Source: Paralimibaculum aggregatum
Lineage (GTDB): Bacteria; Pseudomonadota; Alphaproteobacteria; Rhodobacterales; Rhodobacteraceae
Direction: 5' to 3'
Length of the DNA stretch: 64,000 nt
Assembly (NCBI RefSeq): GCF_030270585.1
Contig: NZ_BSYI01000001.1
Location: 213,517-277,516, forward strand
Positions 36,660 through 45,343 of the stretch are shown one piece after another; position 1 is the stretch's first letter, and each line of letters opens with the position of its first letter. A program made the translations under genes and the position numbers. The notes under the pieces are model-generated. The model made no database searches. It was not told the DNA's origin and worked only from the letters and a program-made list of their open reading frames with translations.

Positions 36660-36674
36660 TGCGAACCAGTCGCA
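36660..36674. promoter_or_regulatory. Palindrome TGCGA-N5-TCGCA (candidate Fur/Mur box)
   Basis: A perfect 15-base inverted repeat in the AT-richer part of the divergent promoter, about 59 bases from the transporter start and 71 from the regulator start. The half-sites recur in the neighbouring palindromes. Confidence 0.6.
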
Positions 36675-36688
36675 ACAGTCAACATAGT

Positions 36689-36703
36689 TGCGAGCTATTC
36701 TCA
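36689..36703. promoter_or_regulatory. Palindrome TGCGA-N5-TCTCA (second candidate Fur/Mur box)
   Basis: An imperfect version of the 36660-36674 site, 29 bases further on and about 42 bases before the regulator start. It suggests autoregulation of the Fur/Mur gene. Confidence 0.5.
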
Positions 36704-36745
36704 TTTAAACTTCCCAGTTGCGAATGCCTGGGATAGGGTCGCGCC

Positions 36746-37180
36746 ATGGCCTATGCGAACAAGCTCAAGGACGATCTGGACGACGCGCTTCGCGAGGCGG
36801 GTCTTCGCGTGACGCGCCAGCGCGCGGCCATCGTCAAGGTGCTGACCGAGGCCGAGGACCACCCGGACGCGCACGAGGTGCACCGCCGGGCCAGCGAGAT
36901 CGACAACACGGTCTCGCTCGCCACCGTCTACCGCACGCTCGCGGTGCTCTCCGACAAGGGGATCGTGCATCGCCACGCCTTCGAGGGGGCGCCGGCCCGT
37001 TTCGAGACCGCGGACGCTCCGCATCACGACCACATCATCGACGTCGATACCGGTGCGGTGGTGGAGTTCGCCTCAGCCGAGATCGAGCGGCTGCAGCGCG
37101 AGATCGCCCGCCAGCACGGCTTCGAGGTGGTCTCGCACCGGCTCGAGCTCTATTGCCGGCGCCGCAAGGACAAGCGCTGA
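36746..37180 (+). CDS. Fur family metal regulator, Mur-like
   Basis: A 144-residue Fur-family repressor. The winged helix includes LREAGLRVTRQRAAIVKVL and SLATVYRTLAVLSDKGIVHRH. Metal-site residues are retained in HHDHIIDV. The CxxC motif of classical Fur is missing (DVDTG where CLDCG is common), as in alphaproteobacterial Mur and related proteins, which respond to manganese. Divergent from a Mn/Fe-type importer with several palindromes between, so it very probably represses it. Assignment to Mur rather than Fur is inference. Confidence 0.9.
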   Translation: MAYANKLKDDLDDALREAGLRVTRQRAAIVKVLTEAEDHPDAHEVHRRASEIDNTVSLATVYRTLAVLSDKGIVHRHAFEGAPARFETADAPHHDHIIDVDTGAVVEFASAEIERLQREIARQHGFEVVSHRLELYCRRRKDKR

Positions 37181-37187
37181 GGCGCGG

Positions 37188-37961
37188 TCAGCCGAGGGCC
37201 GCGCGGATACTGTCGAGCCCATCGGTGAGCGCCGCCGGGCCGGGCTGCAGGATCAGCGGCGACTTGATCTCGTGGATGCGGCCCGAGACCACCGCCGGCA
37301 CGCGCTCCCAGCCGGGGCGCGCGGCGATCCGTTCGGGCCGCACCTTCTTGCCGCACCAGGAGGCGAGGATCACCTCCGGCGCCGCCGCAATCACCTGTTC
37401 GGCGGAGACGATCCGCCCGGTGGCCGCCTGCGCGCCGGCCTGCGCGGCAAAGACGTCCTCGCCGCCGGCGATGCGGATCAGCTCGGAGACCCAGCCGATG
37501 CCGCAGATCATCGGCTCGTTCCATTCCTCGAAATAGACCCGCGGGCGATGCCGGGGCGCCGCCGCCGCGAGCGCCGTGATCCGCGCCTCGTAGCCCGCCG
37601 CCAGCGCCTCGGCCCGGTCGGCCGCCCCGACCAGCGCGCCGAGGCTGCGGATCATCGCGAGGATGCCGGCAACGTCGCGCTGGTTGTAGCCGAGCACCGT
37701 CACCCCCTCGCGCATCAGCGCCGCCGCGATCTCGGCCTGCAGGTCGGAGAAGGCGAGCACCAGGTCGGGCTCGAGTGCGAGGATCTTCGGGATATCGGCG
37801 GAGGTGAAGGCGGAGACCCGCGGCTTCTCGCGGCGCACCCTTGCCGGGCGCACGGCATAGCCGGAGACGCCGACGATACGATCCTCCTCACCGAGAAGAT
37901 AGAGCGTCTCCACGGTCTCTTCGGTGAGGCAGACGATGCGGTCGGGCGGGAAGCGGCGCAT
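37188..37961 (-). CDS. BtuF-like cobalamin-binding-type protein without signal peptide
   Basis: A 257-residue periplasmic-binding-fold (COG0614) protein: RIVCLTEETVETLYLLGEEDRIVGVSGYAVRP, then KILALEPDLVLAFSD and the C-terminal half with YFEEWNEPMICGIGWVSELIRIAGG. The first residues (MRRFPPDRIVCLTEE) go directly into the domain, so no export signal is seen. Upstream in-frame sequence (to 38156) is low-complexity and not signal-like. No BtuCD genes are adjacent. Cytoplasmic members of this group exist in proteobacteria; ligand unproven. It runs convergently to the Fur/Mur gene with a seven-base gap. Confidence 0.8.
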   Translation of the reverse strand: MRRFPPDRIVCLTEETVETLYLLGEEDRIVGVSGYAVRPARVRREKPRVSAFTSADIPKILALEPDLVLAFSDLQAEIAAALMREGVTVLGYNQRDVAGILAMIRSLGALVGAADRAEALAAGYEARITALAAAAPRHRPRVYFEEWNEPMICGIGWVSELIRIAGGEDVFAAQAGAQAATGRIVSAEQVIAAAPEVILASWCGKKVRPERIAARPGWERVPAVVSGRIHEIKSPLILQPGPAALTDGLDSIRAALG

Positions 37962-38191
37962 CTGCGAGGGTCCTGCCTTGGGGCTCCGGTCGCGCCGAGC
38001 CTCGCCGCGGGGGACGCGCCGGTCAAGCCCGAGGACGCGCCGCAACAGGTCAAGATTTTCTGTGCGCACCCCTGGGGGCTGCCATATATTGTGGAAGCGG
38101 CAGGATCGGTCGGCAGACGGAGGCATGCGGGGATGACGACAGGCGAGGCGGGCCACCGGTCGGCCGGAGTTGGGCGGGAGGGGCGCCGCGC

Positions 38192-40705
38192 GTGACGATC
38201 CTCGGCTACGGCGTCGCCGCGCTGGTCGGCATCCTCCTGACGGCCGCGCTCGCCGTGCCGGGCTCGCGCGCGCTCGGCATCCCGCTCTCGGTGGCGCTGG
38301 CGGGGATCGGCCTCGCCTATGGCTTCTTCACCTCGATCCTCGGCTACGAGCTCGCCGGCGGGCTGCTCGACACCTATGACCAGTGGTTCGTCGCCCAGCT
38401 CGCGCTCGATTCCAACTCGATGCTCACCGCGCTGCTGCCGCCGCTGCTGTTCGAGATGGCGCTGGCGGTGAACCTGCGCCGCCTGCTCGACGATGTCGCG
38501 ACGATCCTGGTGATGGCGATCCTTGCGGTGATCGCCGCGACGGCGGCGGTCGGGCTCGCGCTCTGGGGCGTCTCCGACATCGACATCGTCGCCTGCCTGC
38601 TGCTCGGCGCGGCGGTGGCCACGACCGATCCCGGCGCGGTGATCACCACCTTCAAGGAGATCGGCGCGCCGCGGCGACTGCTGGTGATCCTCGAGGGCGA
38701 GAGCCTGCTCAACGACGCCGCCGCGATCGCGGTGTTCTCGCTGCTGATCGGGGTGCTCAGCGGCGTCGCCGATGTCTCCGCGCTGGGGCTGGTCGGCAGC
38801 TTCCTCTACAGCTTCTGCGCCGGCGCGGTCATCGGCATCGTGGTGGCGCTCGCGGGCGCGCGGCTCTATCCGCAGCTCGGCGGCTCGAGCATGGCGGAGG
38901 CTTCGGTCACGGTGGCGGTGGCCTACGGCGCCTATCTGCTGGCGGAGCAGGGCTTCGGCGCATCGGGGGTGGTGGCCGTGGTCTTCGCCGGGCTGGTCAC
39001 CGGCTCCGGCGCCTTCGTGCACATGGGGCCCGGCAACTGGCCCCGGGTGCGCGGGGTCTGGGACCAGATCGGCTTCTGGGCCAATGCGATCATCCTGCCG
39101 CTGGCGGCGACGCTGGTGCCGGGGCTCCTGCGCGATCTCGAGGTGGACGAGGTTCTGCTGGTCGGCGTGATCTATGTCTTCGCGCTGCTGGCGCGGGCCT
39201 GGATCCTCTTCGGCGTGCTGCCGATGCTCGGCCGGATGCGCCTCGCCGCGCCGATGAGCCGGCCGCAGAAGGCGCTGGTGCTCTGGGGCGGTGTCCGCGG
39301 CGGCGTGACGCTGGTGCTTGCGCTGTCGATCGCCGACATGAGCGTGCTCGGCGATGATGCCCGGGTGCTGGCGGCGCTGGCGGCGGCCTATGCGGTGGCG
39401 ACGCTGATGATCAACGCCTCGACGCTGGCGCTGGCCACCCGCCTGCTCGGGCTCGACAAGCTCTCGCCCGCCGATCTGGCGCTGCGCGAGCGCATCATCG
39501 CCGGCTCGCTCGACCGGGTCGTCCGGGTGGTGGGGGAGCTCGCCAAGGCGCGCGATCTCGAGCCGGCCGCGATCGCCTCGGTCGAGGAGGCGCTCGGCCG
39601 CCAGCGCGCCGGCATGGGCGAGGCGGCGCAGGGGCCCGCACGGATCCCCTTTGGCGAGCGGTTGCGACTCGGGCTCGGCATCATCTGCGGCCAGGAGGCG
39701 CGGCTGATCCGCCGGGCCTTCGAGGACGGCGCCATCGGCCCGCGGGCGACCGGCGCGCTCCGGCTCAGCGCCGAGCGGATCGCCGATGCCGCCCGCATCG
39801 AGGGGCGCGACGGCTACGAGCGTGCCGCCCTCACCGCGGCCAGCGCACCGCCGGCCTATCGGGCGGCGGTGTTCCTGCACCGGAACCTCACGCTCGACCG
39901 GCCGCTGCGCGCGCAGATCGAGCTGCACTTCACCAAGCTGCTCGAGACCGACCGCGTGCTGCGCGACCTCGTGCACTTCGCCAAGGAGACGGTGGCGCCG
40001 ATGATCGGCGAGGACGCCACCGCCAACATCGTCGCCCTGCTCGAGGCACGGACCCGGGCGGTCGATACCGAGCTCGAGGCGATCAGCGCCCAGTATCCGG
40101 CCTATGCCTTCGAGATGGAGCGGATGCTGATCACGCGCTCGGCGATCCGGCGCGAGCGCCAGCAGTATCTCAAGCTGTTCAACGATGGCGTGATCGGACA
40201 GGAGCTGTATCAGGATCTGGGACGCGATCTCGACATCCGCGAACGCGCCGTCACGCGGCCGCCGAAGCTCGATCTGCTGCTCTCGCCGCAGGACCTGATC
40301 GCCCGGGTGCCGATCTTTGCCGAGCTCACCCCGGCGCAGCGCAGCTTCGTGGCGCGGCGGCTGAAGACGCATTTCACCGTGCCGGGCGAGATCGTGCTGG
40401 GCCGCGGGCAGCGCGGCTCCGAGATGTATTTCGTCGCGTCCGGCTGCCTGCAGGCGGAGGGCGGCACCGCCTCGGCAATCCTCAAGGGGGGCGACTTCTT
40501 CGGCGAGCTGGCGCTGCTGCGCCCCTATGCCCGGCGCCGCAGCACCGTGCGATCGGTCACCCATTGCCGGCTGCTGGTGCTCACGCGCCGCGATTTCCAG
40601 CGCCTGGCGCGCGACGATCCCTCGATCGAGGCGACGATCCGCCAGACCGTGCAGCGCCAGCTCGACCAAGGCTATTCCCGGCCCACCGGCCCGCATGGGA
40701 ACTAA
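38192..40705 (+). CDS. Cation/proton antiporter with C-terminal cyclic-nucleotide-binding domain
   Basis: An 837-residue CPA1 (NhaP-like) Na+(K+)/H+ antiporter. About 12-13 helices occupy residues 1-430, with ATTDPGAVITTFKEIG and EGESLLNDAAAIAVFSLL (the ND pair of the ion site) and LVLWGGVRGGVTLVLAL. A long cytoplasmic helical region follows (430-690). A cNMP-type domain is at about 705-820 (GEIVLGRGQRGSEMYFVASGCLQAE; FFGELALLRPYARRRSTVRS). The cAMP-contacting Arg/Glu pattern is partly kept, so ligand binding is plausible. The start is GTG at 38192 behind GGGAGG. Similar fusions resemble plant/animal NHE-type antiporters. Confidence 0.9.
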   Translation: MTILGYGVAALVGILLTAALAVPGSRALGIPLSVALAGIGLAYGFFTSILGYELAGGLLDTYDQWFVAQLALDSNSMLTALLPPLLFEMALAVNLRRLLDDVATILVMAILAVIAATAAVGLALWGVSDIDIVACLLLGAAVATTDPGAVITTFKEIGAPRRLLVILEGESLLNDAAAIAVFSLLIGVLSGVADVSALGLVGSFLYSFCAGAVIGIVVALAGARLYPQLGGSSMAEASVTVAVAYGAYLLAEQGFGASGVVAVVFAGLVTGSGAFVHMGPGNWPRVRGVWDQIGFWANAIILPLAATLVPGLLRDLEVDEVLLVGVIYVFALLARAWILFGVLPMLGRMRLAAPMSRPQKALVLWGGVRGGVTLVLALSIADMSVLGDDARVLAALAAAYAVATLMINASTLALATRLLGLDKLSPADLALRERIIAGSLDRVVRVVGELAKARDLEPAAIASVEEALGRQRAGMGEAAQGPARIPFGERLRLGLGIICGQEARLIRRAFEDGAIGPRATGALRLSAERIADAARIEGRDGYERAALTAASAPPAYRAAVFLHRNLTLDRPLRAQIELHFTKLLETDRVLRDLVHFAKETVAPMIGEDATANIVALLEARTRAVDTELEAISAQYPAYAFEMERMLITRSAIRRERQQYLKLFNDGVIGQELYQDLGRDLDIRERAVTRPPKLDLLLSPQDLIARVPIFAELTPAQRSFVARRLKTHFTVPGEIVLGRGQRGSEMYFVASGCLQAEGGTASAILKGGDFFGELALLRPYARRRSTVRSVTHCRLLVLTRRDFQRLARDDPSIEATIRQTVQRQLDQGYSRPTGPHGN

Positions 40706-40923
40706 CGCTACGCTGCGGCGCACAACAAATCTGCCATTTGCAAGATTACGCTGCCCGTGGCAGGCCAAATGATCCCCGACATTGCCGCGCGCTCAACTTA
40801 CTGAACGCCGATCAGGCGCGACACTATATTCTGCACCGCGGGCAGCGTCTCGGAAGATGTCCATTGCAGTCGGTCGGCAATCGGGCGATCCTTCTGGCGA
40901 ATCAAACAACACTGGAGACAGGG

Positions 40924-41886
40924 ATGAGACATCTTTCAAAGGCTATCGGAATTGCGGCGGTGATGGCCTGCGCGACCCAGGCTGTCGCCGAGGAGAAGTT
41001 CATCACCATCGGCACCGGCGGGCAGACCGGCGTCTACTATGTCGTCGGTCAGTCGATCTGCCGCCTGGTGAACCGCGGGAGCAAGGATCACGGGCTGAAA
41101 TGCACGGCGCCCTCCACCGGCGGCTCGATCGCCAACATCAACGCGATCAAGGCCGGCGACATGGACATGGGTGTCGCGCAGTCGGACTGGCAGTTCCACG
41201 CGATGAACGGCTCGTCGAAGTTCGAGGGCAACGCGATGCCCGAGCTCCGCGCGGTGTTCTCGGTGCATCCCGAGCCGTTCACCGTGATCGCCCGCAAGGA
41301 TTCCGGCATCGCCAATTTCGACGACCTGAAGGGCAAGCGGGTGAACGTGGGCAACCCGGGTTCGGGCCAGCTCGCCACCATGGAGATCGTGCTTGGCGCC
41401 AAGGGCTGGACGATGGACGACTTCGCGCTGGCCTCGCAGCTCAAGCCCGCCGAGCAGGCACAGGCGCTCTGCGACAACAAGGTTGACGCGATCGTCTACA
41501 CCGTGGGCCACCCGAATGGCTCGATCCAGGAGGCCACCACCTCCTGCGAATCCAACATCGTGACGGTTGACGGCGAGGCCATCGAGGCGCTGGTCAACGA
41601 CAACCCGTTCTACTCCTTCGCCACGATCCCGGGCGGGATGTATACCGGCACCGATGCCGACACCACGACCTTCGGCGTGCGCGCGACCTTCGTGTCCTCC
41701 ACCAATTCCGACGAGGAGACGATCTATCAGGTCGTGAAGGCGGTCTTCGACAATTTCGACCGCTTCAAGAAGCTGCACCCCGCCTTCGCCAACCTGAAGG
41801 AGGAGGAGATGGTCTCGGCAGGGCTCTCCGCCCCGCTGCATGACGGCGCCGCCCGCTACTACCGCGAGCGCGGCTGGATCGAGTGA
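40924..41886 (+). CDS. TAXI family TRAP transporter substrate-binding protein
   Basis: A 320-residue periplasmic receptor of the TAXI (TRAP-associated extracytoplasmic immunogenic) type. A signal peptide (residues 1-22, cleaved after VAEE or AVA) is followed by FITIGTGGQTGVYYVVGQSICRLVN, APSTGGSIANINAIKAGDMDMGVAQSD and VNVGNPGSGQ. Four Cys in the mature part could form disulfides. It delivers a small organic acid or amino acid to the fused permease downstream. Known TAXI ligands include glutamate and 2-oxoglutarate-like acids. Likely promoter elements were not resolved in the 218 bases upstream. Confidence 0.92.
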   Translation: MRHLSKAIGIAAVMACATQAVAEEKFITIGTGGQTGVYYVVGQSICRLVNRGSKDHGLKCTAPSTGGSIANINAIKAGDMDMGVAQSDWQFHAMNGSSKFEGNAMPELRAVFSVHPEPFTVIARKDSGIANFDDLKGKRVNVGNPGSGQLATMEIVLGAKGWTMDDFALASQLKPAEQAQALCDNKVDAIVYTVGHPNGSIQEATTSCESNIVTVDGEAIEALVNDNPFYSFATIPGGMYTGTDADTTTFGVRATFVSSTNSDEETIYQVVKAVFDNFDRFKKLHPAFANLKEEEMVSAGLSAPLHDGAARYYRERGWIE

Positions 41887-41906
41887 TCCCTGCCGCTTGA
41901 GCAGCA

Positions 41907-41930
41907 CCGCGGCCGGAACGCCGGCCGCGG
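41907..41930 (+). terminator. Strong hairpin between binding protein and permease genes
   Basis: A perfect ten-base stem CCGCGGCCGG/CCGGCCGCGG with loop AACG, 20 bases after the TAXI gene stop and with no T tract. In transport operons such a stem often stabilises the upstream message, so that the receptor is made in excess of the permease. Confidence 0.65.
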
Positions 41931-42064
41931 ACCCCTCCGGCGAATGAGCCGTCTGCCCAGGCGCGCCGCGTCGATCCGTCCCGTGCGGACCTGACGGCGC
42001 GAAACCGGGGCCGACCGGCACCGCCGCAAGATAACGGCTCCACCCGAATGCGAGGCGATCCGAG

Positions 42065-44812
42065 ATGACCGATTCGAAGACAGGCCCGGAAGAAAGCCGC
42101 CCACTGAGCCAGGAAGAGCTCGACGCCCTCGTCGCCGCGGCCGACACCGGCGGGCGGCAGATGAGCGGAGCGCTCGGCACCTTCGTGCTAGTGCTGGCGG
42201 TTAGCTGGTCGCTGTTCCAGCTCTGGTTCGCCTCGCCGATCCCCTTCATGGTCAACTGGGGGGTGTTCAACGACACCGAGGCGCGGTCGATCCACCTCGC
42301 CTTCGCGCTGTTTCTCGCCTTCGCCGCCTATCCCGCCTCGCGCAGCACGGTGCAGCTGGTGCTCGGCATCGGCGTGCCGCTGGTGCTGACGGGGCTGTTC
42401 ATCTACGGCTCGGCCGGAGACCTGCCGGTCTGGGTGCCGCCGCTGCTGACGCTGCCGGTCATCGGCGCGATCCTGCTCGGCTCGCCGCATGACCGGCTGC
42501 CGCCCTGGGAATGGGCGCTGGCCATCGTCGCGGCAGCCTGCGCGCTCTATCTCTTCATCTTCTACGAGGGCATCGCCGACCGTGTCGGCGCACCGATCAC
42601 GCAGGACTTCGTGGTGGCGATCATCGGCATCACGCTGCTGCTCGAGGCGACCCGCCGCTCGCTCGGCCCGGCGCTGACCATCGTGGCGAGCTGCTTCCTC
42701 GCCTATACCTTCCTCGGCCAGCTGATGCCCGACATCATCAGCCACAAGGGCAACTCGCTCTCCGAGGTGGTCAACCACCAGTGGATCACCACCGAAGGCG
42801 TCTTCGGCATCGCGCTCGGCGTCTCCACCTCCTTCGTCTTCCTCTTCGTGCTGTTCGGCTCGCTGCTCGACCGCGCCGGCGCCGGCAACTACTTCATCCA
42901 GGTGGCCTTCTCGCTGATGGGTCACATGCGCGGCGGCCCGGCCAAGGCGGCCGTGGTCTCCTCGGCGATGACCGGGCTGATCTCCGGCTCCTCGATCGCC
43001 AACGTGGTCACCACCGGCACCTTCACCATCCCGCTGATGAAGAAGGTCGGCTTCTCCTCGGAGAAGGCCGGCGCCGTCGAGGTCGCCTCCTCGGTCAACG
43101 GCCAGATCATGCCGCCGGTGATGGGCGCCGCGGCCTTCCTGATGGTCGAGTATGTCGGCATTCCCTATTTCGACGTGGTCACCCATGCCTTCCTGCCGGC
43201 GGTGATCTCCTACATCGCGCTCGTCTACATCGTGCATCTCGAGGCGATGAAGGCCGGCATGGAGGGGATGGAGCGGGCCTACACGCCGAAGCCCATCATC
43301 CAGCGGCTGATCGGCACCGCCTTCGGCATCATCGTGATCTGCGCCCTGTCCTTCGCGGTCTACTACGGGATGAGCTGGATCCGGCCGACCTTCGGCAACA
43401 GCGCGGGCTACATCGTCTTCGGCTTCCTGACGGCGGTCTATGTCGTGCTGCTCTGGCTCTCGACGAAATATCCCACGCCCGAGATGTCTGATCTCGACAA
43501 GCCGGGCGCAAAGCTGCCGCTGCCGGGGCCGACGGTGAAATCCGGCCTGCACTTCATCCTGCCGGTGGTGGTGCTGGTCTGGGCCCTGATGGTCGACCGG
43601 CTGAGCCCCGGGCTATCGGCCTTCTGGGCGACCTCGTTCATGGTCTTCATCCTCGTCACCCAGCGCCCGCTCGCGGCGATCCTGAGCGGCGAGGGCAGCC
43701 GGCTCGCAGGCGAGTTCGCCGCCGGCATCACCGACCTGATCGAGGGCCTCGCCGCCGGCGCGCGCAACATGATCGGCATCGGCATCGCCACCGCGACCGC
43801 GGGCGTCATCGTCGGCGTGGTGAGCCAGACCGGCGTCGGCTCGGCGCTGGCGGATGTCGTCGAGGTGCTCTCGGGCGGCAACATCCTGGCGATCCTGTTC
43901 CTCACCGCGGTGCTCTCGCTGATCCTCGGCATGGGGCTGCCGACCACGGCGAACTACATCGTCGTCTCGGCGCTGCTCGCCCCGGTGATCGTGACGCTCG
44001 GCCAGCAGAACGGGCTGATCGTGCCGCTGATCGCGGTGCATCTCTTCGTGTTCTACTTCGGCATCATGGCGGATGTGACGCCGCCGGTGGGCCTTGCCTC
44101 CTTCGCGGCGGCGGCGGTCTCCGGAGGCGATCCGATCCGCACCGGCGTCGTCGCCTTCTTCTACAGCCTGCGCACCGCCGCCCTGCCCTTCCTCTTCATG
44201 TTCAACACCGAGCTGCTGCTGATCGAGGTCGGATGGGCACAGGGCATCCTGGTGTTCCTCATAGCCACGGCAGCGATGCTGCTCTTCGCGGCGGCGACGC
44301 AGGGCTGGTTCCTCACGCGCAACAAGATCTGGGAATCGGCGCTCCTGCTGCTGGTGGCCTTCTCGCTGTTCCGCCCGGGCTTCTGGATGGACATGGTGGT
44401 GCCGCCGCATGTCGAGACCGCGCCCACGGAGATCGCCGAGGCGGCGGCCGCAACGCCGGAGGGCGAGGATCTGAGGCTCCGGGTGCTCGGCGTCAACGAG
44501 CTTGGCGATCCGCTGGAATTCGTGGCGCTGCTGCCGCTGGAGGCCGGCGCGACCGGCGAGGAGCGGCTGGAGAATGCCGGGGTGGTTCTGGTCGAGCGCG
44601 ACGGCAAGATCATCATCGACGACGTGCTCTACGACAGCGCGGCGGCGAAGGCCGGGCTGGACTGGGACCAGGAGGTGCTGCGCGTGCTGCGCCCGACCGA
44701 CCAGCCGAGCAAGTACCTGATGTTCCTGCCCGCCTTCCTGGTGCTCGGGCTGGTCATCATGCTGCAGCGGGCGCGGGCGCCGAAGCCCGCCCCGGCCACC
44801 GCAACGAGCTGA
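42065..44812 (+). CDS. Fused TRAP transporter permease (DctQM type, TAXI)
   Basis: A 915-residue inner-membrane protein joining the small (DctQ-like, about four helices, residues 40-170) and large (DctM-like, about 12 helices, 180-750) TRAP subunits. Typical motifs are LFGSLLDRAGAGNYFIQVAFSLMG, ISGSSIANVVTTGTFTIPLMKKVGF and LILGMGLPTTANYIVVSALLAPVIV. The last about 130 residues form a soluble loop with a PDZ-like stretch (DVLYDSAAAKAGLDWDQEVLRV) before a final helix. This matches the DUF3394-type tail of TAXI permeases. Transport is Na+- or H+-driven. Confidence 0.92.
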   Translation: MTDSKTGPEESRPLSQEELDALVAAADTGGRQMSGALGTFVLVLAVSWSLFQLWFASPIPFMVNWGVFNDTEARSIHLAFALFLAFAAYPASRSTVQLVLGIGVPLVLTGLFIYGSAGDLPVWVPPLLTLPVIGAILLGSPHDRLPPWEWALAIVAAACALYLFIFYEGIADRVGAPITQDFVVAIIGITLLLEATRRSLGPALTIVASCFLAYTFLGQLMPDIISHKGNSLSEVVNHQWITTEGVFGIALGVSTSFVFLFVLFGSLLDRAGAGNYFIQVAFSLMGHMRGGPAKAAVVSSAMTGLISGSSIANVVTTGTFTIPLMKKVGFSSEKAGAVEVASSVNGQIMPPVMGAAAFLMVEYVGIPYFDVVTHAFLPAVISYIALVYIVHLEAMKAGMEGMERAYTPKPIIQRLIGTAFGIIVICALSFAVYYGMSWIRPTFGNSAGYIVFGFLTAVYVVLLWLSTKYPTPEMSDLDKPGAKLPLPGPTVKSGLHFILPVVVLVWALMVDRLSPGLSAFWATSFMVFILVTQRPLAAILSGEGSRLAGEFAAGITDLIEGLAAGARNMIGIGIATATAGVIVGVVSQTGVGSALADVVEVLSGGNILAILFLTAVLSLILGMGLPTTANYIVVSALLAPVIVTLGQQNGLIVPLIAVHLFVFYFGIMADVTPPVGLASFAAAAVSGGDPIRTGVVAFFYSLRTAALPFLFMFNTELLLIEVGWAQGILVFLIATAAMLLFAAATQGWFLTRNKIWESALLLLVAFSLFRPGFWMDMVVPPHVETAPTEIAEAAAATPEGEDLRLRVLGVNELGDPLEFVALLPLEAGATGEERLENAGVVLVERDGKIIIDDVLYDSAAAKAGLDWDQEVLRVLRPTDQPSKYLMFLPAFLVLGLVIMLQRARAPKPAPATATS

Positions 44813-44823
44813 AGGAGGCTGCC

Positions 44824-45258
44824 ATGGCCGCCCGAATCCTGTGCCCGGTCGATCTCGCGCATGAGAAATCCTGGCAGATCGCGCTGCCGGAAGCGGCGAG
44901 GGAGGCCCGCCTGCGCGACGCCGAGCTGCACCTGCTCTGCGTCGTGCCGGATCTCGGCATGTCGATGGTCGCGCAGTATTTTCCCGAGGGCCACGAGCGC
45001 GAGATGCTGGAGCGCGCCGAGGCCGATCTGGCGAGGATCGCGCAGGAGACGCTGCCCGCGGGCACCGCGCACCAGTGCCACGTCGCCCATGGCCACCCGG
45101 CGGAGGAGATCCTCGCCGCGGCCGAGCGCCTCGGGGCCACGCTCATCGTGATGGCCTCGCACAAGCCGGACAGCCTGCGAACCCTCTTCGTGTCCTCGAT
45201 GGCCGACCGGATCGTGCACCACGCGCCTCAGTCGGTGCTGATTGTGCGGGGCAACTGA
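44824..45258 (+). CDS. Universal stress protein (TRAP-associated)
   Basis: A 144-residue UspA-fold protein, 11 bases after the permease gene behind AAGGAGG. It has the N-terminal ILCPVDL, a nucleotide-binding-like GATLIVMASHKPDSLRTLFVSSMADRIVHHAPQSVLIVR (the G-2x-G-9x-G(S/T) loop is only partly kept). Usp proteins are known to be co-encoded with TRAP importers (for example TeaD with TeaABC), where they modulate transport. Confidence 0.9.
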   Translation: MAARILCPVDLAHEKSWQIALPEAAREARLRDAELHLLCVVPDLGMSMVAQYFPEGHEREMLERAEADLARIAQETLPAGTAHQCHVAHGHPAEEILAAAERLGATLIVMASHKPDSLRTLFVSSMADRIVHHAPQSVLIVRGN

Positions 45259-45343
45259 GATTGTTCATGCGGGCCAGATTGCCAAGCCGGGGGGAGAACC
45301 AATATCGTCTGGGTCTGAAGCTCCCTCACAGAGGACCCACTGT

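Noticed and set aside
37962..38191. Cobalamin riboswitch upstream of the BtuF-like gene
   Set aside because: No B12-box-like conserved sequence could be recognised in the region.
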